The position numbers were made by a program, and so were the translations under genes. 50,588 nucleotides of DNA from JASFYU01 sp045046905 (GTDB taxonomy: Bacteria > Bacteroidota > Bacteroidia > Flavobacteriales > Flavobacteriaceae): assembly GCA_045046905.1 (NCBI GenBank), contig JASFYU010000031.1:1-50588 (forward strand), read 5' to 3'. The notes under the pieces were generated by a model. That model did no database searches and was not told where the DNA came from. It saw only the letters and a list, made by a program, of their open reading frames with translations. How positions within the stretch are numbered: the first letter of the stretch is position 1; each line of letters opens with the position of its first letter. This document shows positions 9,003-16,992 of the stretch, piece after piece.

Positions 9003-9272
9003 TTATAATAATTTGTTCAAAAACTGTTTGTCACCCTCTGCTAGTAATTGTCTTGCCAATGAATTGTCAAAAGCAACCTTAATGATTTCCCTTATGGCCT
9101 TCGAATTTGATTTAGTCAAACTATTGGTTCTATAAACTACATCTCGAATAGTAGAAAAGCTTATACTGGTATAGGCTGCTATATTGGCATAATCATTCTT
9201 TGAGCTATTTCTTCTTAAGATAATTGATAGTTGTTCATTGAGTGGTTTTCCATAGTTTTCTTCTTTTAACAT
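9003..9272 (-). CDS. Small helix-turn-helix-like protein (Cro-like candidate)
   Basis: An 89-residue protein without a family name I can give. The middle, NDYANIAAYTSISFSTIRDVV followed by KSNSKAI, has the spacing of a helix-turn-helix (scanning helix, turn, recognition helix SFSTIRDVV). It is divergent from the S24-type repressor gene at 9492, with 219 bases between them, the arrangement of phage cI/cro-like switches. No other phage genes follow on its 3' side; the aminotransferase start lies 71 bases beyond its stop. Base composition is more AT-rich than neighbours. Gene reality is likely; the Cro-like role is inference. Confidence 0.6.
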   Translation of the reverse strand: MLKEENYGKPLNEQLSIILRRNSSKNDYANIAAYTSISFSTIRDVVYRTNSLTKSNSKAIREIIKVAFDNSLARQLLAEGDKQFLNKLL

Positions 9273-9401
9273 AGTATTTGAAATTTATAGTTAAGGTGTA
9301 TAAGGTGTTTCTGTAGTCTGTTTTCGTGGTAAAAATGCCGATAAATGTAAGAATTTTAAGTTTTGGGCTATATGTATGCATAGTTAGGTTGCGTATTTTA
9401 C

Positions 9402-9409
9402 TATATTTG
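9402..9409 (+). promoter_or_regulatory. Candidate -7 element for the S24-type regulator
   Basis: TATATTTG matches TAnnTTTG exactly, 82 bases before the ATG at 9492. The divergent region 9273-9491 also has TGCGTA (9390-9395) with its inverse TACGCA (about 9445-9450), and the palindrome TTACGTAA at 9472-9479. These are plausible operator half sites for a divergent switch, but no clean repeated operator was established. Confidence 0.35.
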
Positions 9410-9491
9410 TTTGTAACCGAAGTACAGATAAAAGTAATAACTTTACGCATACAACAAAATATGTAAGATTATTACGTAAAAATACAATATT

Positions 9492-10205
9492 ATGTTTATA
9501 TTAAAGCAGTTGAGACGCAAAAAAAATATAAACCAAATTGATTTGGCAAAAGCTATAAATGTCAGCCTACGTACCGTTCAGCTTTATGAAAAGAAAGGTG
9601 CTAATATTCCCATCAAAAATCTCACCAAAATGGCTCAATATTTTGAGATGAGTATAGCAGAACTTTATACTAAAGAAGGTGTAAATGAAGCTAGTGCCTA
9701 CTATGATGAACGTGATATTGCATACAAAAAAGGACATAGTATCAACAAACTTGATCCTGGAAAATATTTGATCACTGTTCCTTTGACAGTTGCAAAACAA
9801 CAAGAAAAATATTTGCGGGAATATGGCAATCAATTGTTTATAGATACACTACCCCGGATGGGTTTTGTTATTGAACAAGTTTCGGTAGGTCACTATATAG
9901 CGTTTGAAATTATGAATGCTTCTATGTACAATGGTACAATTGAAAGCGTTCCGGATAAGTCTATTGTCTTAGGTAAATTGGTTCCTCTAAATAAGTTGTC
10001 CGGCGTACTTCGAGGTATTCCTGAGGGGATATGGATTATTGTACATAAAGACAGTGTTATGTGCAAAAAAATTACAGCCTATAATAAAAAGGATAAGTCC
10101 ATAACCTGTCATAGCCTAAACAGTTCGCCAGAATATTCTGATTTTGAAATTAAAATAGATACAATAGAGCAATTATTCAGGGTTATCAAGAAGCAGGTAG
10201 ATTAG
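9492..10205 (+). CDS. XRE-family transcriptional regulator with S24/LexA-like C-terminal domain
   Basis: A 237-residue repressor-type protein. Residues 1-60 form an XRE helix-turn-helix (INQIDLAKAINVSLRTVQLYEKK). Residues about 90-235 resemble the S24 autoprotease domain of phage repressors: the Ser position is S144 in MNASMYNG, and WIIVHKDSVMCKKI supplies a candidate catalytic Lys at 192 or 193. The segment ITCHSLNSSPEYSDFEI is typical of such repressors in Bacteroidota phages. It would bind operators in the divergent 9273-9491 region and might be inactivated by self-cleavage after DNA damage. The Ser/Lys assignment is by position only. Confidence 0.75.
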   Translation: MFILKQLRRKKNINQIDLAKAINVSLRTVQLYEKKGANIPIKNLTKMAQYFEMSIAELYTKEGVNEASAYYDERDIAYKKGHSINKLDPGKYLITVPLTVAKQQEKYLREYGNQLFIDTLPRMGFVIEQVSVGHYIAFEIMNASMYNGTIESVPDKSIVLGKLVPLNKLSGVLRGIPEGIWIIVHKDSVMCKKITAYNKKDKSITCHSLNSSPEYSDFEIKIDTIEQLFRVIKKQVD

Positions 10206-10216
10206 CTTTTTAAGTT

Positions 10217-10685
10217 TCAACGTTCTTTTAAATGTAAAACTACTTCCCCCAGACATCGTTTCAGTGCTTTATTGACTTCACTTTCCCAAAATCGAAATAC
10301 CTTACGAGCCGATGCGTTTTAGTGCCTTATTGACTTCTTGATCGCGTTGCATATTACGTTCTATTTTGGCAATCCAAAATTCACGGTTGGTCTTGACCTT
10401 GGGCTTTTGTTCTTCCCAGTTGTGGCCATGCCAATACTCGCCATCGATAAAGATGACGGTCTTGTATTTTTTCAGAACAATATCGGGTTTGCCGATTAAT
10501 TTTTTGTAATCGATGCGATACCGGTATCCTGCAGCGTACAACGCTTTTCTGAAAGCCAATTCGGGTTTGGTGTTCTTGCCGCGAATTTTCCCCATAATCT
10601 TGGAGCGCTCAGGAGTGGTGTAGAAACCCGATTCCTCATTAAACCGTGGTACTATGATACGCTTTTCAGAATAGTTTTTGGGCAT
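10217..10685 (-). pseudogene. vsr: Very short patch repair endonuclease Vsr, frameshifted
   Basis: Vsr nicks DNA beside T:G mismatches left by deamination of 5-methylcytosine. The open frame 10302-10685 codes for 127 residues including TPERSKIMGKIRGKNTKPEL, GKPDIVLKKYKTVIFIDG and EYWHGHNW, then ends early at KRIGS. Removing one base near 10303-10307 restores the expected ending KVFRFWESEVNKALKRCLG and continues to a stop at 10217. So the gene carries one extra base, or the sequence has an error. The words EVNKALKR occur on both sides of the shift and their DNA is a near-repeat (10257-10279 and 10315-10337, 21 of 23 bases the same). No cytosine methylase is adjacent. Confidence 0.75.
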
Positions 10686-10701
10686 AGGGGATTAATGTAA
10701 T

Positions 10702-10735
10702 AAAAAAATCTATACATCTTAGACATATAGATTTT
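10702..10735 (-). terminator. Intrinsic terminator of the sdh operon
   Basis: On the minus strand AAAATCTATA (from 10735) pairs with TATAGATTTT (to 10705), a perfect 10-base stem, and is followed by a T run. It lies 46 bases past the sdhB stop codon. Confidence 0.75.
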
Positions 10736-10780
10736 AATCTCCCGGAAATTGAGAGATAGTATAAAATTGCGGAAAAGGGT

Positions 10781-11527
10781 TTAACTTATAATGGTGGCCT
10801 TCATCAATTCGCGATTCAAGCGAGCTATGTTCTCCAAAGAAATTCCTTTGGGGCACTCTACCTCACAGGCTCCAGTATTGGTACAATTGCCAAAACCTTC
10901 AAGATCCATTTGTGCTACCATGTTTTTAACGCGATCTGTGGCTTCTACCTGGCCCTGGGGCAGCAATGCGTATTGAGAAATTTTAGCGCCGACAAAAAGC
11001 ATGGCAGAAGAATTCTTGCAACTTGCTACACATGCTCCGCAACCTATACAGGCTGCAGCATCCATAGCTTCATCAGCTGCATGTTTAGATATAGGCAGTG
11101 CGTTTGCATCCTGAGTATTTCCTGAAGTGTTTACTGATATATATCCTCCTGCCTGTTGTATGCGCTCAAAAGCCATTCGGTCTACTACCAAATCTTTGAT
11201 TACCGGAAATGCGACCGCTCTAAAAGGCTCTATAGTGATAGTATCACCGTCCTTGAACATACGCATATGTAATTGGCAGGTTGTAATTCCTCTGTCTGGG
11301 CCATGGGCTTCACCATTGATGTGCATAGAGCACATTCCGCAAATTCCTTCACGACAGTCATGATCAAAAGCTACAGGTTCATCACCAGAGTTAATGAGTT
11401 GTTCATTCAAAACATCCATCATTTCTAAAAAAGACATATGTTCCGAAATATCGTTTACTTTATAATCGACCATTCGACCTTTGTCGTTTGGTCCATTTTG
11501 TCTCCAAATTTTGAGTGTCAGATTCAT
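10781..11527 (-). CDS. sdhB: Succinate dehydrogenase/fumarate reductase iron-sulfur subunit
   Basis: The electron-transfer subunit of complex II, 248 residues. The [2Fe-2S] site is Cys58, 63, 66 and 84 (DCREGICGMC, then TTC). The ferredoxin-like half has IGCGACVASC with Cys160, 163, 166, 170, and GNCTNTGACEVECPKG with Cys215, 221, 225, which supply the [4Fe-4S] and [3Fe-4S] sites. All ligands are present. It passes electrons from SdhA FAD to quinone at the membrane subunit. It is the last gene of sdhC-sdhA-sdhB, 10 bases after sdhA, and is followed by a strong terminator. Confidence 0.95.
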   Translation of the reverse strand: MNLTLKIWRQNGPNDKGRMVDYKVNDISEHMSFLEMMDVLNEQLINSGDEPVAFDHDCREGICGMCSMHINGEAHGPDRGITTCQLHMRMFKDGDTITIEPFRAVAFPVIKDLVVDRMAFERIQQAGGYISVNTSGNTQDANALPISKHAADEAMDAAACIGCGACVASCKNSSAMLFVGAKISQYALLPQGQVEATDRVKNMVAQMDLEGFGNCTNTGACEVECPKGISLENIARLNRELMKATIIS

Positions 11528-11537
11528 AAATGTCTTT

Positions 11538-13553
11538 TTACTTGTATGAACGTTGTTTCAATTCAATATCATTAAATTCTAATTCTTCTTTATGCAATAC
11601 AGCATCAGCGGGTTCACCTTTATATTCCCAAGCGGATACATAGGCATAATCTTTATCATTACGTTTTGCTTCTCCTTTTTGCTCTCCGTCTAATTCAACC
11701 GATTCTTCGCGGAAATGTCCTCCACAAGATTCATTTCTGTCAAGGGCATCTTTGGCAAACAACTCTCCCAATTCCAAGAAATCGGCAACTCTACCTGCTT
11801 TCTCCAGTTCAAGGTTCATTTCGTCTTTACTACCTGGTACTTTTACTTCTTTCCAGAATTCTTCACGAATGGCTTTAATTTCAGCCATGGCCTCTTTTAA
11901 ATGTTTTTCGTTACGGGCCATACCTACCTTATCCCACATTACTTTGCCAAGACGTTTGTGAAAATAATCAACAGATTTAGTTCCTTTATTGGTTATAAAG
12001 AAGTCTATTTTTTCTTTCACCTCTTTTTCAGCGGCATCAAATTCAGGTGTATCGGTAGCAATGGCACCGGTTCGGATATCATCGGATAAATAATTGCCAA
12101 TGGTATAAGGCAGTACAAAATAACCATCTGCCAGTCCTTGCATTAACGCAGATGCTCCTAGTCTGTTGGCACCGTGGTCAGAAAAATTGGCTTCACCAAT
12201 ACAATATAATCCAGGAACGGTCGTCATTAAATTATAATCTACCCAAACACCGCCCATGGTGTAATGGGTCGCGGGGTAAATCATCATAGGCGTTTCATAC
12301 GGATTTTCAGCTATAATTTTTTCATACATCTGAAATAGGTTTCCGTATTTTTCTTCAATAATGGCTTGCCCTAATTTTTTAATCTCTTCTTTTGAAGGGT
12401 TTTTGATACCGTGTATTTTCGCCTGTTCTTTTCCATAACGTTCAAAGGCAGCAGCAAAATCTAAATACACCGCTTCACCAGTTGCATTTACCCCATAACC
12501 GGCATCACAGCGTTCTTTTGCAGCTCTTGAGGCCACATCACGAGGCACCAAATTCCCGAAGGCCGGGTAACGGCGTTCTAGATAGTAATCTCTATTTTCT
12601 TCGGTTATTTCGGTAGGCTTAAGCTTGCCTTGTTGAATAGCTTTTGCATCTTCAATATTTGCGGGTACCCAAATACGACCATCATTACGAAGCGATTCCG
12701 ACATCAATGTCAGTTTCGATTGATAATCTCCGGAACGAGGAATACAAGTAGGATGAATCTGCGTATAACATGGATTGGCGAAAAAAGCACCTTTTTTATG
12801 AATTTTCCAGGCCGCGGTGACATTAGACCCCATAGCGTTTGTAGATAAGAAATATACATTGCCGTAACCACCGGTAGCAATTACAACGGCATGAGCTGAG
12901 TGACGTTCTATTTCTCCTGTGATTAAATTACGGGCAATAATTCCTCTAGCTTTTCCATCAACCTTAACAACATCAAGCATTTCATGGCGGTTGTACATTT
13001 CAATTTTACCACGGGCAATTTGGCGGTTCATTGCTGAATACGCCCCTAATAATAATTGTTGCCCTGTTTGTCCTTTGGCATAAAAGGTTCTTGAGACCAA
13101 AACGCCACCAAAAGAACGGTTGTCTAGTAGACCTCCATAATCACGTGCAAAAGGAACACCTTGTGCTACGCATTGATCAATAATATTACCTGACACCTCT
13201 GCTAATCGATATACATTGGCTTCGCGTGAGCGGTAATCACCACCTTTTACGGTATCGTAAAAAAGACGATAATTAGAATCACCATCACCCATATAATTTT
13301 TGGAAGCATTAATTCCGCCTTGTGCGGCAATGGAGTGTGCTCTACGTGGAGAATCTTGATACGCAAATGCTTTTACCTTATAGCCCAATTCTGCCAGTGT
13401 TGCAGCGGCAGAGCCTCCGGCAAGTCCGGTGCCAACAACGATAATATCTATATTACGCTTGTTCGCCGGGTTTACAAGGTCAATATGATCCTTATAACTG
13501 GTCCATTTATCTTTTAAAGGTCCTTTAGGTATTTTGGAGTCCAATACAGACAT
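11538..13553 (-). CDS. sdhA: Succinate dehydrogenase/fumarate reductase flavoprotein subunit
   Basis: The catalytic subunit of complex II, 671 residues, the longer form usual in Bacteroidota and epsilonproteobacterial B-type enzymes. The FAD Rossmann motif is VVGTGLAGGSAAATLAELG (about 39-57). The likely covalent FAD site is His73 in RRAHSIAAQGG. HYTMGGVWVDYN and GEANFSDHGANRLGASALM are conserved FAD and substrate-site segments. It oxidises succinate to fumarate on the cytoplasmic face. It is 14 bases after sdhC and 10 bases before sdhB, hence one operon. Confidence 0.95.
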   Translation of the reverse strand: MSVLDSKIPKGPLKDKWTSYKDHIDLVNPANKRNIDIIVVGTGLAGGSAAATLAELGYKVKAFAYQDSPRRAHSIAAQGGINASKNYMGDGDSNYRLFYDTVKGGDYRSREANVYRLAEVSGNIIDQCVAQGVPFARDYGGLLDNRSFGGVLVSRTFYAKGQTGQQLLLGAYSAMNRQIARGKIEMYNRHEMLDVVKVDGKARGIIARNLITGEIERHSAHAVVIATGGYGNVYFLSTNAMGSNVTAAWKIHKKGAFFANPCYTQIHPTCIPRSGDYQSKLTLMSESLRNDGRIWVPANIEDAKAIQQGKLKPTEITEENRDYYLERRYPAFGNLVPRDVASRAAKERCDAGYGVNATGEAVYLDFAAAFERYGKEQAKIHGIKNPSKEEIKKLGQAIIEEKYGNLFQMYEKIIAENPYETPMMIYPATHYTMGGVWVDYNLMTTVPGLYCIGEANFSDHGANRLGASALMQGLADGYFVLPYTIGNYLSDDIRTGAIATDTPEFDAAEKEVKEKIDFFITNKGTKSVDYFHKRLGKVMWDKVGMARNEKHLKEAMAEIKAIREEFWKEVKVPGSKDEMNLELEKAGRVADFLELGELFAKDALDRNESCGGHFREESVELDGEQKGEAKRNDKDYAYVSAWEYKGEPADAVLHKEELEFNDIELKQRSYK

Positions 13554-13567
13554 AAGCAGCGGTATTA

Positions 13568-14245
13568 TTAATGGTTAAAATGATGGTAAAGTGCAATAAA
13601 TATAAATCCTAAGGGAATAAAGATGGCATAGGCCATTCCTAAATTTTTCAAGACTTTTTTTCTTCCGGCGGTAAGCCCCATCGATTGAAATGCTGATGTA
13701 AAACCATGCATTAAGTGCAGGGCTAAAAACACGAATGCCAGAACATATGCGGCTACCCTAATCGGGTCACCAAATTTATGTACTAACTCTTCGTAATATC
13801 GAAAGCCCCCGCCATCGGCTAATAAGCCTGAGGTGTCTCCAATAATATATTTGGTATTGATTTCGGGAAACCAAAAATCAATAAAGTGTAAAACGATAAA
13901 AGCTAAAATTGCAAGGCCGCTCCATATCATATTACGGCTCATCCAAGAAGAGTTCGCAGCACCATTGTTCTGTACGTACTTTACTTTTCTTGAGCTCCAG
14001 TTCTTAAGTTCGAGAATGAAACCCATTACAAAGTGAAAAACCACCCCAAAAATCAAAACGGGTTGCATGAGGTACTGTATCAGCCAATTATTGCCCATAA
14101 AATGCGAGACTTCATTAAAGCTATCTGGGCTAAAGACGGATAAAATATTGATGATAAAATGTTGAAATAGAAAAAACATCAGAAAAAAAGCCGAAAGTGC
14201 CATGGCTACTTTTCTTCCAATTGAAGACTTTAAAAATGCGCTCAT
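13568..14245 (-). CDS. sdhC: Succinate dehydrogenase cytochrome b subunit (B-type)
   Basis: The single membrane anchor of a B-type complex II, 225 residues, with about five hydrophobic segments: near 12-38, 58-76, 105-125, 160-185 and 205-222. Histidines placed in or near these helices (for example H29, H67, H120, H178) fit a di-heme cytochrome b. It takes electrons from SdhB and reduces menaquinone in the inner membrane. It is first in the operon, 20 bases past an exact TAAATTTG element. No separate sdhD is present, as expected for this class. Confidence 0.9.
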   Translation of the reverse strand: MSAFLKSSIGRKVAMALSAFFLMFFLFQHFIINILSVFSPDSFNEVSHFMGNNWLIQYLMQPVLIFGVVFHFVMGFILELKNWSSRKVKYVQNNGAANSSWMSRNMIWSGLAILAFIVLHFIDFWFPEINTKYIIGDTSGLLADGGGFRYYEELVHKFGDPIRVAAYVLAFVFLALHLMHGFTSAFQSMGLTAGRKKVLKNLGMAYAIFIPLGFIFIALYHHFNH

Positions 14246-14264
14246 TAGTTGTGCTATTTGAGAA

Positions 14265-14295
14265 CAAATTTACTGCACAGGTCAGTTATTGGCAA
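14265..14295 (-). promoter_or_regulatory. Promoter of the sdhCAB operon
   Basis: On the minus strand TTG (14295-14293) is followed after 20 bases by TAAATTTG (14272-14265), an exact Bacteroidota consensus. The start codon of sdhC is 20 bases beyond, giving a short leader of about 13 bases. Confidence 0.7.
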
Positions 14296-14501
14296 GTTTT
14301 AAAGGGCTTAAGTATGTTATTTAGAAGGATTTTAAGCTACTAGATCTATTGTTGAATATTTCTGACTACTAAATGGGTTTTAGATTTGACCTAAGACCGT
14401 TGTGGTGAGAATCTAAGCGCTATTTTTTTTGGTTGAATTAGTCGAATTGCTTTTTTTGACCGATATTCATAGCATTAATATAGAGACTAACCAGCTTCTT
14501 A

Positions 14502-15392
14502 ATGAATATAGGACTCCTATCAGTTAGTATGAATGTCTATTCTACTAGACGTATTGCCGAAGAAGCTGAAAAACTTGGGCATTATATTGAACAGGTCGAT
14601 CATACTAAATGCTCGGTAAAATTAGGATCAGGAAAACCTCAGATTTTTTATTACGGAGAGAATATAACCAATGAGTTTGATGCTATAATTCCCCGTATTG
14701 GCACCAAAGTGACCCGCCATGGTGTTGCCATCGTGAAGCAGTTCGAAATGAACGGCATTTTTAGTGCTGCCAGCGCCTTAAGTATTTCAAGGGCTAGAAA
14801 TAAGGTGCGTACCTTACAGATTATGGCGCGAAAGGGTATTCCCATTCCCGAGACCCTTTTTTCTATCAACCCTGATGATATTGAGGAACAAATAGAACTG
14901 TTGGGAGGCGTGCCCGTAATCATAAAATTACAAGAGGGCACCCAAGGATTGGGGGTAATTCTTGCTGAGACGAAAAAATCGGCAAAATCGATTATCGATA
15001 CCTTTTATAAGATGGATACCAGTATACTTATTCAACAATATATCGAAGAAAGCAATGGAGAGGATATTCGCATATTCGTAGTAGGCGACAAAATAGTGGC
15101 CAGCATGAAGCGAACAAGTGAAGTTGGTGAATTTCGTTCCAATGTACATCGTGGTGGGGGTGCTGAAAGCATACAGCCATCTGTCAAAGAACAATATATC
15201 GCCTTAAATGCTGCAAAACATTTGGGATTGGGAGTCGCAGGGGTAGATTTGATACGTTCGAAAAAGGGTCCTTTGTTAATCGAGGTTAATGCATCGCCCG
15301 GATTGCAGGGGATTGAAGCGGCTACAGCGATTAATGTAGCCAAAGAAATTATACGATTTGTAGAGAAAAATGGACGTAAAAGAGGAAAATAA
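14502..15392 (+). CDS. rimK: RimK-family ATP-grasp glutamate ligase
   Basis: An ATP-grasp enzyme of 296 residues, matching RimK, which adds glutamates to the C terminus of ribosomal protein S6. Features are the N-terminal pre-ATP-grasp region (MNIGLLSVSMNVYSTRRI), DAIIPRIG, the ATP-binding VIIKLQEGTQGLGV, EESNGEDIRIFVVG, and the metal-binding end LLIEVNASPGLQGIE. All ATP-grasp elements look intact. It overlaps the following hydrolase gene by 23 bases, so the two are translationally coupled. The S6 substrate is inferred from family; related ligases use other acceptors. Confidence 0.88.
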   Translation: MNIGLLSVSMNVYSTRRIAEEAEKLGHYIEQVDHTKCSVKLGSGKPQIFYYGENITNEFDAIIPRIGTKVTRHGVAIVKQFEMNGIFSAASALSISRARNKVRTLQIMARKGIPIPETLFSINPDDIEEQIELLGGVPVIIKLQEGTQGLGVILAETKKSAKSIIDTFYKMDTSILIQQYIEESNGEDIRIFVVGDKIVASMKRTSEVGEFRSNVHRGGGAESIQPSVKEQYIALNAAKHLGLGVAGVDLIRSKKGPLLIEVNASPGLQGIEAATAINVAKEIIRFVEKNGRKRGK

Positions 15393-16341
15393 AGACGTCG
15401 TCATAGGCGATGAAACGGTCTCGCCCGGGGAGAATAAGTTGGTAAAAATTGGTGTCGACAGGCTTCCTACCGGTACCTTAATCGATATTCCCATATTTGT
15501 CTTTAACGCCAAAAAACCGGGCCCTATAGTTTTGGTACAAGGTGGGCAGCACGGTGATGAAATCAACGGCATCGAAATAGTTAGGCGTATGCTCCAAGAG
15601 AAACATTTTAAGATCTCAAAAGGAGCTATAATTGCCGTGCCGATACTGAATATCTTCGGATTTATTCACTTTTCACGTGATGTGCCTGACGGAAAAGATG
15701 TAAACCGCAGTTTTCCGGGTACAAAATCAGGTTCTATGGCCAGTAGGATAGCTTATCACTATGTAACTGAAATTATGCATCAGATTGATTTTGCTCTTGA
15801 TTTGCATACAGGGGGTGGGCAGCGGCATAATTTTCCTCAGATCCGGTATACCGCAGCGGACGAAAAAAGTAGACTATTGGCCGAGGTATTTAATGCCCCC
15901 ATATCTTTTGCTTCGCGTTTGATCAAGGGCTCATTCAGGAACGCCGCCTTTCAAATGGGCAAGCCCGCTCTAGTTTTTGAGGCTGGGGAAAGTATGCGTT
16001 TTGATGATTATGCCATACAAGAAGGTATGCAGGGGATTCTCAATGTTTTAAAGCACTTGGGAATGATACCCAAACTAGGACTCAAATATGCCGAACGTTC
16101 ATCAACCATACATTTGACGAAAAGAAAATGGTTGCGGGCACCAACAGCCGGCATGTTTATTCCTAAGATCAGCAATGGCAGCGAGGTTTTGAAAGGGCAG
16201 GAAATGGGTATGGTTACCGATACTTATGCCAGACACAGTAAAAAAATAAAGGCGCCTTATGATGGTCTTGTTATTAGCATTAACCATCAGGCGGTAGTAA
16301 ACCAAGGAGATGCCTTGTTTCATGTTGGGCGACGTTTATAA
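15370..16341 (+). CDS. Succinylglutamate desuccinylase/aspartoacylase-family zinc hydrolase
   Basis: A 323-residue zinc carboxypeptidase-fold protein of the AstE/AspA family. The zinc ligands are visible as His61 and Glu64 in GGQHGDEINGIE and His146 in DLHTGGGQRHNFPQ. DVNRSFPG (about 110-117) is the substrate-carboxylate Arg region, and VFEAGES supplies the candidate catalytic Glu. The C terminus (about 250-323) has a beta-rich extension with biotinyl-like GMFIPKISNGSEV. The ATG at 15370 lies inside rimK. Pairing with RimK suggests it trims or modifies glutamyl products, but that is inference; the true substrate is unknown. Confidence 0.8.
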   Translation: MDVKEENKDVVIGDETVSPGENKLVKIGVDRLPTGTLIDIPIFVFNAKKPGPIVLVQGGQHGDEINGIEIVRRMLQEKHFKISKGAIIAVPILNIFGFIHFSRDVPDGKDVNRSFPGTKSGSMASRIAYHYVTEIMHQIDFALDLHTGGGQRHNFPQIRYTAADEKSRLLAEVFNAPISFASRLIKGSFRNAAFQMGKPALVFEAGESMRFDDYAIQEGMQGILNVLKHLGMIPKLGLKYAERSSTIHLTKRKWLRAPTAGMFIPKISNGSEVLKGQEMGMVTDTYARHSKKIKAPYDGLVISINHQAVVNQGDALFHVGRRL

Positions 16342-16374
16342 CCTGAGTTCGACCTAAGATTTGTTTACAGTTTA
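16341..16374 (+). repeat. Half copy of the CCTGAGTTCGAC hairpin repeat
   Basis: Directly after the hydrolase stop codon, this 34-base stretch matches the reverse complement of 24481-24515 with about two differences. The full copy at 24467-24515 is a hairpin; this one holds only one arm and the spacer. The following bases up to 16599 show no gene. Confidence 0.6.
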
Positions 16375-16599
16375 GATGCTTTTTTCAAAAAGCGCCCTTC
16401 TATAACAGACCAATCGGTTTGTCAAGCTCTCGGCTTGGCAATATTGTTTGTGAAATCAGGTGGTTCACCGACCAATTTCTACTAAAAAGCCGAGATGGTA
16501 CAGGTTTCAGATAATCATATCTAACTAAAAAACCGACCCTGTGGTCTGATTCATCACTTTATGATAAAGTGATATTAAGCCGCAACATTTCTTGTTAAA

Positions 16600-16992
16600 T
16601 CAAGATTTTCGCATATCCTCTAACTGAATTGAAAGTGCTTTTGTAGAAAGTTGTACTTCGATTAAAGAAAGCACAAGAGATACCACCAATGCAAAAAGAG
16701 CGATGCCAAAAACTAGATTTGCCCAAAAGGCAAGTTTTATATAAATCAAGAACATGCTAATGACCGCCAAAAGAAAACTGATTATAGCAACCGCCTGCAT
16801 GTTTTTTATTATAGTCAAACGCTTACGAAGTTGTGTGACTTGTTGGCCTATTATTGGCGATTCGGTTTCTTGATATTTTTGGTGCAGTTGCCGTACCAAA
16901 GCAGCAATGGCAAGATAGCGGGCATTATAGGCCAACATGGTCAATGAAATGGCAGGAAAAAGCAAAGCGGGAATACTCAGGGTTAGCTCCAT
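16600..16992 (-). CDS. DUF2721 family membrane protein
   Basis: A 130-residue protein of the uncharacterised DUF2721 family. It has three likely membrane segments: about 7-22, 67-87 and 92-113. Between the first and second is a charged stretch with QLHQKYQETESP and QLRKRLTIIKNMQ, typical of the family. The start codon touches the stop of the thuA-like gene (16993) with no gap, so they are co-transcribed and probably translationally linked. Function is unknown; location is the inner membrane. Confidence 0.75.
   Translation of the reverse strand: MELTLSIPALLFPAISLTMLAYNARYLAIAALVRQLHQKYQETESPIIGQQVTQLRKRLTIIKNMQAVAIISFLLAVISMFLIYIKLAFWANLVFGIALFALVVSLVLSLIEVQLSTKALSIQLEDMRKS

Noticed and set aside
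10217..10337. Simple tandem duplication explaining the vsr break
   Set aside because: Only 23 of the 58 bases in each unit match, so a plain tandem duplication does not fit.
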